A stretch of 9,231 nt of DNA from Acidimicrobiaceae bacterium. GTDB taxonomy: Bacteria > Actinomycetota > Acidimicrobiia > Acidimicrobiales > Bog-793. The notes beneath the pieces were generated by a model. The model had not been told where the DNA came from, did not search any database, and saw only the letters and a program-made list of their open reading frames with translations. Below, piece after piece: positions 1 through 5,980 of the stretch. The stretch's first letter is position 1, and each line of letters starts with the position of its first letter. The stretch spans positions 1-9,231 of the forward strand of contig JAODBN010000258.1 of NCBI GenBank assembly GCA_025463965.1, in the 5' to 3' direction. Made by a program: the position numbers and the translations under genes.

Positions 1-254
1 TGTCGGTCGCCCAATCCGGCACCTACGTGCTGCTGCTTGCCGTGGGGTTTCAGTGGGGCGCGAGCCCTCCCGTCTTCGGCTCGCCCGCCAGCAAGCCGAC
101 GCGGAACGTCGTCGACCCCCTCGTGCAGGCGCTCACCCTCACCGACGTGGTCGTGTCGGCCACGGTCACCGCCCTCCTGCTCGCCATCGCGGTGCAGATC
201 GCCAAGCGCCGCGGGACGGTCGATCCCGACGAGCTGAACGAGCTCGAGGGCTGA
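1..254 (+). CDS. mrpC: Mrp/Mnh cation:proton antiporter subunit C, 3' part (NuoK-like)
   Basis: Only the last 83 or so residues are in the window; the reading frame begins at base 3 and the 5' end lies outside. MrpC is a small NuoK-like membrane subunit of the multi-subunit Na+(K+)/H+ antiporter that forms part of the proton path next to MrpD. The visible sequence has a hydrophobic stretch (YVLLLAVGF), a loop starting GASPPVFG, then the family signature DPLVQALTLTDVVVSATVTA running into a last membrane helix, and an acidic tail (DPDELNELEG). The DPL-QAL-LT motif is typical of MrpC and separates it from true NuoK. The mrpD-like gene follows after a 10-nt gap on the same strand, which supports an operon. 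A NuoK paralogue from another antiporter-like complex (for example a membrane-bound hydrogenase) is the alternative. Confidence 0.82.
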   Translation, partial: SVAQSGTYVLLLAVGFQWGASPPVFGSPASKPTRNVVDPLVQALTLTDVVVSATVTALLLAIAVQIAKRRGTVDPDELNELEG

Positions 255-264
255 GCAGCGCCAA

Positions 265-2085
265 ATGAACCAGCTCCCGCCGATCGCCGTCGCGCTGCCC
301 ATCGCCGCGGCCTGCATCCTGATCGTGGTCGGCCCCCGGGCTCCCCGTCTCGTCGCCGACTGGATCGCGATCACGACGGCGAGCGCCGTGGTGGCGATCA
401 GTGCCGTCGTGCTCATGCACGCGTCGAGTGGACGCGTGGTCACCTGGGCGGCGCGCTGGACGCCGGTGCACGGACGCAGCGTCGGCATCCTGCTCGAGAG
501 CGACCCGGTCGGGGCGGGGATCGCCCTCCTCGCCGCCTGCCTGGTGGTCTGCTCGCTGTTGTTCTCGGTGCGCTACCTCGACTCGGTCGATGCGCACTAC
601 CACTGCCTCATCCTGCTCTTCCTCGCCGGAATGGAAGGCTTTTCCTTCACCGGCGACCTGTTCGACCTGTTCGTCTTCTTCGAGCTGATGGGCGCGGCGG
701 CGTACGCGCTGACGGCGCTCGTGGTCGAAGACGAGACCGCACTGCACGGTGGGCTCAGCTTCGGCATCGTGAACAGCCTCGGCGCCTACTTCTCGCTGAT
801 GGGGATCGCGCTGCTCTACGCCCGGACGGGGGATCTCGGGCTCCCGCTCATCGGGCGCGCTCTCGCGGGCCACCGGCCTGACGCGCTCGTCGTCGCGGCC
901 TGCGTGCTCGTGCTCACCGGCCTGCTCGTAAAAGCGGCCGTGGTCCCGTTTCACTTCTGGTTGGCCGACGCGCATGCGGTGGCGCCCGCCCCGGTCTGCG
1001 TGCTCTTTTCCGGAGTGATGGTGCCGCTCGGCATCTACGCCGTGCTGCGCGTCTACTGGACGGTGTTCTCCGGGATCATTCCCCTCGGCAACGCCCGGCG
1101 TGCCTTCCTCGTGCTCGGAGTGGTCACGAGCGTTCTGGGAGCGGTCATGTGCTGGGGCCAGCGCCATCTGAAGCGTCTTCTCGCCTACTCCACGATCGCC
1201 CACGTCGGGCTCTTCCTCACCGCGCTCGCCCTGCTCGACTCCCCGGGCACCGCAGGCGCCGTCATCTATGTAGCCGGCCACGCAGGCGTGAAGGCCGGCC
1301 TGTTCCTTCTCGCCGGCCTCCTCCTCGACCGGTACGGGAACGTAGACGAGCTCGAACTGTTCGGGAAGGGGCGGGACGCCCCCGTCATCGGCGTGGCCTT
1401 CGCTCTCGGCGGCCTGGCGCTCGCCGGGTTGCCGCCGTTCGGCACCGGCCTCGGCAAGGCGATCTCCGAGCACGCCGGAAGCGCGGCGGGCTACGGCTTC
1501 GTGCCGGTGCTCTTCGTCCTCGTGTCCGCGCTGACCGGCGGCGCGGTGCTTCGCGCTTCCGGCCGGGTCTTCCTCGGACTCGGCCACCCGCCGGATATGA
1601 GTGACGAGGACCAGGAACGCTCCCCCGGTGACGAGCAACGCCCCGCTGGGCGCCTCAACCCCGTACCGGCGACGGCGTTCGTGGCGATCTCGGTGCTGTT
1701 CGCCGGCTCGTTCGTCCTCGGGGTGCTCCCAGGCGTGCTGGCGGCGGCGTCACGCGCCGGCTCGGCCTTCGTCGACGCCAGCGGCTATGCACGCGCCGCC
1801 CTCGGCGGCTCGTCAGCGCTCGCCCGCCCGCCGGCGCTTGAGGGCTGGACCGCCGAGGGGATCCTGCTCGGCTTCGCGTCCACGGTTCTCGCCGCGCTCT
1901 TCGCACTCGGGGCGCTCTTTGGCGCCCCTGTTCGAGACGCGCTTCCCGGTGCCGTCCGGTCGACCTTCCGCATCCCACTTCAGTGCCTGCACCGGCTGCA
2001 TTCGGGTCATGTCGGCGACTACGTGGCGTGGCTCGTCGCTGGCGTCGTGGCGGTGGCGGCGCTCGTCGGTGTCCCGCTCCGCTGA
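265..2085 (+). CDS. mrpD: Mrp/Mnh antiporter subunit D-like proton-translocating protein (Proton_antipo_M)
   Basis: This is a 606-aa polytopic membrane protein of the NuoL/M/N-MrpA/D family, which moves protons (or Na+) across the membrane in antiporters and complex I-like enzymes. Key residues are visible: Glu140 in FFELMGAAAYAL, Lys223 and His230 in VKAAVVPFHFWLADAHAVAP, the LKRLLAYSTIAHVG segment with Lys303, Lys343 in HAGVKAGLFLLAG, and GLPPF plus Lys398. These match the buried charged residues that form the proton path in the family. MrpD is usually about 500 aa; the extra length is C-terminal, with a hydrophilic loop near 441-466, further membrane segments, and an ending LHSGHVGDYVAWL like that of complex I subunit-5 and hydrogenase-4 type proteins. 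The ATG lies 10 nt after the mrpC stop with only a weak ribosome site, suggesting translational coupling. Assignment to the D role rather than a general 'complex I subunit 5-like' role rests on the MrpC neighbour. Confidence 0.88.
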   Translation: MNQLPPIAVALPIAAACILIVVGPRAPRLVADWIAITTASAVVAISAVVLMHASSGRVVTWAARWTPVHGRSVGILLESDPVGAGIALLAACLVVCSLLFSVRYLDSVDAHYHCLILLFLAGMEGFSFTGDLFDLFVFFELMGAAAYALTALVVEDETALHGGLSFGIVNSLGAYFSLMGIALLYARTGDLGLPLIGRALAGHRPDALVVAACVLVLTGLLVKAAVVPFHFWLADAHAVAPAPVCVLFSGVMVPLGIYAVLRVYWTVFSGIIPLGNARRAFLVLGVVTSVLGAVMCWGQRHLKRLLAYSTIAHVGLFLTALALLDSPGTAGAVIYVAGHAGVKAGLFLLAGLLLDRYGNVDELELFGKGRDAPVIGVAFALGGLALAGLPPFGTGLGKAISEHAGSAAGYGFVPVLFVLVSALTGGAVLRASGRVFLGLGHPPDMSDEDQERSPGDEQRPAGRLNPVPATAFVAISVLFAGSFVLGVLPGVLAAASRAGSAFVDASGYARAALGGSSALARPPALEGWTAEGILLGFASTVLAALFALGALFGAPVRDALPGAVRSTFRIPLQCLHRLHSGHVGDYVAWLVAGVVAVAALVGVPLR

Positions 2086-2148
2086 CAGTGGCTGCGCGAA
2101 AGCTGGCGAAGCCGTCTAGGCATCCCTCACCTGGCTTTCCCGGGCCGG

Positions 2149-2154
2149 TAGCGT
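2149..2154 (+). promoter_or_regulatory. Candidate -10 box (TAGCGT) for a leaderless start
   Basis: TAGCGT fits the TANNNT actinobacterial -10 pattern and lies 9 nt before the GTG at 2164. No purine-rich ribosome site precedes that GTG, which fits transcription beginning at or near the start codon. The -35 region is not recognisable, so this is a weak call. Confidence 0.35.
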
Positions 2155-2163
2155 GGCCCCTCG

Positions 2164-3138
2164 GTGAGCACCCCGGCCCAGCTCGAGGTCGACGCGGTCC
2201 CAGAAGGCGTCTCCCGGGCGAGGCGCTGGCTTCGCGAGCGGCTCGCCGGCTGGAGCGACGACGGCCTCGACTCCGCCGAGCTGGTCTTGTCCGAGCTCGT
2301 CACGAACGTCGTCCTGCACGGCCGCGGGCCGGTGCAGTTGGCAGCGCGCCGAGATCTCGACCGCGTGGTGATGGAGGTGCTCGACCGCAGTCCCGCACCG
2401 CCGGTGATCAACCACTACACCAGCGGTGCCTCGACCGGGCGTGGGTTGCTCGTCGTGGACGGCCTCGCGGATGGCTGGGGGGTACGGAGCTTTCCCAACG
2501 GCAAGGGCGTCTGGGCAGTGCTGCGAGACCTGCCGATGACCAGCGCTGACCTCGCGCGCGTCGGTGACGGCACCGAGCGCGGACAGGAGCCTCCTGACTG
2601 GCCCCCGCCCTCTGATCTCGAGCGTGCCGCGCCGATCCAACAACTATCCGACCTCGAGCTGGTTCCGGTGCGGATCCTCGGGCTGCCCGTCGCCGTGTAC
2701 CTCTCCGCGCGAGAGCACAACGACGCCCTGCTGCGCGAGTTCCGCTATCTGCTGCCCGAGCACGACCCCCGTCGCGGCGCCTCCGAAGTGCCCGCCCGCC
2801 TTGTCACGCTCGCCGAGGAGGTCCGCACTCGCTTTGCTCGCGAGGGCGGCGCAATGCGGAGCCAGGTGGAGGCTGCGGTCGCAGCGGGACGCCTCACGGT
2901 AGATCTCGAGCTGTCGGTCCCCCGCCAGGGCTGGGAAGCCCTCACCCGACTCACGGCGCTGCTCGTCGAGGCCGACCGCTACTGCGAACGTGGCGAGCTT
3001 CTTACCCTCGCCACGAGCGATGAGCTACGACGCTTCCGAACCTGGTACGCCGCCCAGATTGCCGCCCAGATGAGCGGTGAGCCACCCACACCGTGGCCTT
3101 ATGGATTGTCGAACGCCGAGGAGGAACGAGAGCAGTGA
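2164..3138 (+). CDS. RsbW/SpoIIAB-like ATP-binding (HATPase_c_2) protein with an extra C-terminal domain
   Basis: This 324-aa protein has a GHKL ATPase domain of the anti-sigma/serine-kinase type at about residues 1-124: an N-box ELVTNVVLHG (Asn48), a G1-like region EVLDRSPAPP (Asp74), and a glycine loop TGRGLLVVDGLADGWGV. Such proteins bind a sigma factor or regulatory partner and phosphorylate a STAS antagonist. A second, mostly helical, charged region (about 155-305) follows, beginning around LELVPVRILGLPVAVYL. It has no PP2C phosphatase or receiver motifs that I recognise. RsbW proteins are usually about 130-160 aa, so this is a two-domain variant; I recall similar architectures in actinobacteria but cannot name the domain. 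The last codons overlap the start of the STAS gene, its probable substrate. The GTG start is chosen because it opens directly before the domain and after a TAGCGT box. The target sigma factor is not in the window. Confidence 0.75.
   Translation: MSTPAQLEVDAVPEGVSRARRWLRERLAGWSDDGLDSAELVLSELVTNVVLHGRGPVQLAARRDLDRVVMEVLDRSPAPPVINHYTSGASTGRGLLVVDGLADGWGVRSFPNGKGVWAVLRDLPMTSADLARVGDGTERGQEPPDWPPPSDLERAAPIQQLSDLELVPVRILGLPVAVYLSAREHNDALLREFRYLLPEHDPRRGASEVPARLVTLAEEVRTRFAREGGAMRSQVEAAVAAGRLTVDLELSVPRQGWEALTRLTALLVEADRYCERGELLTLATSDELRRFRTWYAAQIAAQMSGEPPTPWPYGLSNAEEEREQ
3118..3124 (+). promoter_or_regulatory. Strong ribosome binding site GAGGAGG for the STAS gene
   Basis: GAGGAGG lies inside the end of the upstream ATP-binding gene and 10 nt before GTG 3135. 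It decides the STAS start in favour of this GTG over the in-frame ATG at 3093, which has no comparable site. Confidence 0.7.
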
Positions 3139-3515
3139 ACGACGAAGTCGCCTTCTCCCTCGAGGAGAAGAGCGTCGAAGGCGTGGCCGTTCTTCAGCCG
3201 GTGGGCGAGCTGGACATCAGTGCGGCGGGTTGGCTCCGAGATCGCCTGCACGCGGCCGCAACCGCGTCCCCGTCGTCGCTCATCGTCGTCGACTGTTCGG
3301 GGCTCACTTTCGTCGACTCGAGCGGGATCTCCGTGCTCGCCCACGCCCACCTGCGCGTCGAGGCGGCGGGAGGCGAGCTTCGCCTTGCCGCCCTGCCCTC
3401 GAGGGTCGCGCGGGTGCTAGAGCTCTCGGGGCTCATCGGCGTGCTGCGCAGCTTCCCGGACATCGAAAGCGCGCTCACGGCCCCCCGGGCCGAGCCGCAC
3501 CACCGCCAGGGGTAG
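3135..3515 (+). CDS. STAS-domain anti-sigma factor antagonist (SpoIIAA/RsbV-like)
   Basis: This 126-aa cytosolic protein consists of one STAS domain. Visible features are the edge strand VAVLQPVGELDIS, a helix, the core strand LIVVDCSGLTFVDSSG and the following helix ISVLAHAHLRV. In SpoIIAA the second serine of the DSSG motif is the phosphorylated residue; the equivalent here is Ser63. Unphosphorylated antagonists of this type bind an RsbW-like kinase and release its sigma factor. The start GTG overlaps the stop of the upstream ATP-binding gene (GTGA at 3135-3138), so the two are almost certainly co-translated and form a kinase/antagonist pair. Length matches the family. A longer version from ATG 3093 is possible but would place extra residues before the domain and ignores the GAGGAGG site. 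Confidence 0.85.
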   Translation: MNDEVAFSLEEKSVEGVAVLQPVGELDISAAGWLRDRLHAAATASPSSLIVVDCSGLTFVDSSGISVLAHAHLRVEAAGGELRLAALPSRVARVLELSGLIGVLRSFPDIESALTAPRAEPHHRQG

Positions 3516-3530
3516 CCCCCGAGGACCGAG

Positions 3531-3795
3531 GTGCGCATCCGCGCTCTCGCCTCCGATCGAGTTCCGGCTCGAGAGCGCCTTCGGCGTGCCGACCTGCCTG
3601 CAGCTCGCTCATCAGGTCGAGCGCGCGCTACGGCTCGGCTACCTCAAGCGAGGCGACCAGCTTCCCGGGGTCCGGGGCGTGGTCGCCTCGCCGGCCATCA
3701 ACCCGAACACCGTGCTGAAGGCCTACCGAGATCTGGAGGCGAAAGGTCTCACGGCGGAGTTCGGTGAGAACGCCTATCTTCGGCCGCCTAGCTAG
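3531..3795 (+). pseudogene. Degraded YtrA-type GntR transcriptional regulator, frameshifted and truncated
   Basis: The frame running to the TAG at 3793-3795 encodes a recognisable GntR winged-helix: IEFRLESAFGVPTCLQLAHQ, then VERALRLGYLKRGDQLPGVR, then INPNTVLKAYRDLEAKGL. INPNTVLKAYR-LE is the hallmark of the short YtrA-type subfamily. Upstream of GTG 3586 the similarity continues with no in-frame ATG, GTG or TTG back to at least 3481. A plausible original start, GTG 3531 after a GAGGACCGAG site, is in another frame: one base too many or two too few separate it from the homologous part. The end is also wrong. After KGL the usual wing (G-P-G-G-TFV) and the C-terminal helices of this roughly 120-130-aa family are absent and the frame stops after GENAYLRPPS. 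A shortened protein from GTG 3586 (69 aa) cannot be excluded but would lack normal dimerisation parts. Confidence 0.6.
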
Positions 3796-4847
3796 ATGCC
3801 TGTCGTGTGGCGACGCACGGCCTCCGCGCGCGGTTCGTCGATGTCGGCTAGCTGAGTGCCGTAGACCCCGGCGACAACGGAGGCCTCCCCCATGACATCC
3901 GCGGGAAACCCGAGCGCGGGCCGGCTGAGTGCATCGAGGCGATCCACGTGCTCGCAGCTGAGCTGCACGTCGATGGCGCCGAGATTGTCGCGGAATTGGT
4001 CCTCGGTGCGGGCCGCGAGCAACGGGATGATGGGGCCGGGCTGCTGCCGCACCCAGGAAATGGCCACTTGCGCGGCTGAGGCGCCGATCTCTTCAGAAAC
4101 GGCAACGACCTCGCGGACGATGTCGTCGCTGCCGACACGGGTGTAGCGGCGTGCAGCCTCGGTCACTCGGCCCGTCTCGCCGCTGAGGTATTTGCCGGTG
4201 ATCCGACCCTCGGCAAGCGGGCCCCAGGCGAACACCGGCAGGTCGAACGCGTCGGCCATCGGGAGCAGTTCCCGCTCAGGGGAACGGTCGAGCAGGTTGT
4301 ACCGCAACTGCACCGCGGCGAACGGTGACCAGTCATGCAACCGAGCGGCGGTATTGGATTCGGCAATCTCCCACGCAGACCAGTCCGAGACAGCCGGGTA
4401 GAGGATCTTGCCGAGGCGGACCTGGTCATCCAAGGCTCGCATCAGCTCCTCGGTACCCGTCAGGAGGTCCCGGGCGTGCACCCAGTACAGATCGATCCGA
4501 TCCGTTTGCAGTCGGCGGAGGCTCGCTTCCAGCGAGGCGATGATCTTCTTGCGGTGATTTCCCGCACTGTTCGGATCGCTTAGGTCGGTTTGGTTTGTAA
4601 ATTTGGTGCCGAGGACGAACCGGTCTCGCCGACCCTTGAGCAGCTCGCCGAGGAGGGCTTCCGATGTCCCGTTCGTGTAGACGTCGGCGGTGTCGATGAC
4701 GTTGCCGCCTGCCTCAGCGAACAGGTCGAACATCTTGGCGCTCACCTCGGGAGGGGCTCCCCATCCCCAATCGTCACCGAAGGTCATGGTGCCGAGCGCG
4801 ACCTCCGAAAGCCGTACTCCGGTCTTGCCTAACACCTTGTAACGCAT
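3792..4847 (-). CDS. Aldo/keto reductase family oxidoreductase
   Basis: This 351-aa NAD(P)H-dependent oxidoreductase has a predicted TIM barrel and reduces or oxidises a carbonyl/alcohol group of unknown substrate. The catalytic tetrad is visible: Asp52 and Tyr57 in VIDTADVYTNGTSE, Lys82 in LGTKFTNQT, and His124 in DLYWVHARD. The C-terminal cofactor region includes SAAQVAISWV and IIPLLAARTEDQFRDNLGAI, typical of the YajO/Tas-like branch. Full family length. The start ATG has an AGAGAGG ribosome site 7 nt upstream, overlapping the stop of the hydrolase gene, so it is the second gene of a minus-strand operon. Its stop codon shares the CTAG at 3792-3795 with the stop of the convergent GntR remnant. 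Third-position G/C is lower than in mrpD (about 74% versus 94% in hand-counted N-terminal samples), hinting at a different origin. Confidence 0.92.
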   Translation of the reverse strand: MRYKVLGKTGVRLSEVALGTMTFGDDWGWGAPPEVSAKMFDLFAEAGGNVIDTADVYTNGTSEALLGELLKGRRDRFVLGTKFTNQTDLSDPNSAGNHRKKIIASLEASLRRLQTDRIDLYWVHARDLLTGTEELMRALDDQVRLGKILYPAVSDWSAWEIAESNTAARLHDWSPFAAVQLRYNLLDRSPERELLPMADAFDLPVFAWGPLAEGRITGKYLSGETGRVTEAARRYTRVGSDDIVREVVAVSEEIGASAAQVAISWVRQQPGPIIPLLAARTEDQFRDNLGAIDVQLSCEHVDRLDALSRPALGFPADVMGEASVVAGVYGTQLADIDEPRAEAVRRHTTGI

Positions 4848-4861
4848 GAACTCGCCTCTCT

Positions 4862-5785
4862 CTAGGCCACAGCAAGTACGGGGAGGTTCGCCCCGTAGAA
4901 CTGGGCCAGCTTTGCGATGACCGGAGTGACGTACTCCTCCTTGTCGTAAAGGTCGGTGTGGCTAGCCCCCTCGATCCAGTGCAGTTCCTTCGGCCCGTGC
5001 GCGGTCTGAAACGCCTCGATGCTCATCCAGGAAGTGACGGCCTCGCGCCCCACGTTCATGTGCAAGGGACGATTGATCAGATCGACGAAGCGGAAGGCGT
5101 CGAAGAACGCCATGTGGTCGACGCTTGACCAGGTGAGGGACTTGGCCGAGCGAGGATGTTGGGCTCGGGCGGTGCTGTAGTACTCGAACCCTTCGAAGAC
5201 GTGCTGGCCCTGGGCGAGGGCCTCCTCGGCGGTGTCGGGGAAGATCTTGAAGGTCCGGATGCCGTCGCCGCGGGCTTCAGCGCTACGGGCCGCGGCGGCA
5301 TCATCGAGCATGCCCTGGAAGACGGCCGGGTCCTGAGCCCCATCCGCGCCATTGCGGAACTGTCGGGCAATGTCAACCGCGCTGACGGTCCCGACGGCCT
5401 TGATGCGGTGATCGGTCGCAGTTGCTGTGAGCGCATATCCGCCTGAGGCGCAGATGCCCAGCATGCCGATCTGGTCGGTGTCGATCTCGTCCCGTGTGGT
5501 CAGGAACGAGACGGCAGCCTTGAGGTCCTCGACCCTATGTGCGGGGTCCTCGAGACCGCGCGGCTCACCTTCGCTCTCGCCCTGGTAGGCGGGGTCTAAG
5601 GCCAGAGCGACGAAGCCCTGCTCGGCCAGACGATGCGCGTAGAGGCCGGCGGCCTGCTCCTTGACGCTGCTGCCGGGGCCACCGACCACGATCGCCGGCC
5701 AGGGACCCGAGCGGTCATCGCCAGGCGTGTACAGGTGCGCGGCGATGCTTAGCCCCGCACTGTCGAACGTCACGTTGGTCTTCAT
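4862..5785 (-). CDS. Alpha/beta hydrolase (dienelactone hydrolase-like / YcjY-like)
   Basis: This 307-aa cytosolic alpha/beta hydrolase acts on an unknown ester, lactone or similar substrate. It begins with beta strands (MKTNVTFDSAGLSIAAHLYT), then an oxyanion-loop region PAIVVGGPGSSVKEQ, ALDPAYQGESEG, the nucleophile elbow LGICASGGYALT (Cys112, with Ser114 nearby), and a C-terminal IEGASHTDLYD giving the catalytic His276. The elbow is G-x-C-x-S rather than G-x-S-x-G, as in Cys-nucleophile dienelactone hydrolases and some YcjY relatives. The frame stays open upstream to 5998, but the start at 5785 has a GGAGAGG site 6 nt before it and gives the family N terminus, while the upstream 71 codons look non-coding and would overlap the divergent gene. 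It is first in an operon with the aldo/keto reductase, 14 nt apart. Confidence 0.88.
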   Translation of the reverse strand: MKTNVTFDSAGLSIAAHLYTPGDDRSGPWPAIVVGGPGSSVKEQAAGLYAHRLAEQGFVALALDPAYQGESEGEPRGLEDPAHRVEDLKAAVSFLTTRDEIDTDQIGMLGICASGGYALTATATDHRIKAVGTVSAVDIARQFRNGADGAQDPAVFQGMLDDAAAARSAEARGDGIRTFKIFPDTAEEALAQGQHVFEGFEYYSTARAQHPRSAKSLTWSSVDHMAFFDAFRFVDLINRPLHMNVGREAVTSWMSIEAFQTAHGPKELHWIEGASHTDLYDKEEYVTPVIAKLAQFYGANLPVLAVA

Positions 5786-5856
5786 CTCATGCCTCTCCGA
5801 TTTCTGTGCCCGACGTGGCCCATGACTCGGCCCGAATTGCTTACGGTGCCCGGAGC

Positions 5857-5869
5857 ACGTGAACCACGT
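5857..5869. promoter_or_regulatory. Candidate operator in the hydrolase/XRE divergent intergenic region
   Basis: ACGTG-AAC-CACGT is a perfect 5-bp inverted repeat with a 3-nt centre. It is also part of two adjacent 9-bp direct repeats, CACGTGAAC and CACGTTGAC (5856-5873, 7 of 9 identical). It lies 71 bp upstream of the hydrolase start and 111 bp upstream of the XRE start in a 195-bp divergent gap, a suitable position for control by the adjacent XRE protein. No convincing -35/-10 pair for the hydrolase was found. The role is inferred only from symmetry and position. Confidence 0.35.
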
Positions 5870-5968
5870 TGACGGAGATGCCAGGCGCGCAAAAGAGGTG
5901 GGTCTTTGCCCAGGAACACCGCATCCAGGGAAGAAACCTGCCCCCTCACAGCATGCGGAGGACGGACC

Positions 5969-5974
5969 TACGCT
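5969..5974 (+). promoter_or_regulatory. Candidate -10 box (TACGCT) for leaderless XRE gene
   Basis: TACGCT matches TANNNT and is separated from GTG 5981 by six bases, so transcription would begin at the start codon. There is no good ribosome site before this GTG. The same spacing is seen before the MarR gene at 8837. No clear -35 box. Confidence 0.5.
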
Positions 5975-5980
5975 GAAGTT

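Noticed and set aside
166..1638. Long minus-strand open frame (490 codons) opposite mrpD
   Set aside because: It is antisense to a clear membrane protein gene. Its product is Arg/Glu/His/Gly-rich with no domain, as expected of a shadow frame in GC-rich DNA.
2086..2163. Terminator between mrpD and the ATP-binding gene
   Set aside because: Only short GC-rich matches (for example CCCGGG and GGCT/AGCC) are present. There is no stable stem followed by Ts.
3586..3795. Intact short GntR protein of 69 aa from GTG 3586
   Set aside because: Family-like residues (IEFRLESAFG) continue upstream of this GTG in the same frame, and the C-terminal half is missing, so a remnant is more likely.
5906..5980. 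25-codon extension of the XRE protein from ATG 5906
   Set aside because: The extra residues do not look like the family, and GTG 5981 is preceded by a TACGCT box at leaderless spacing.
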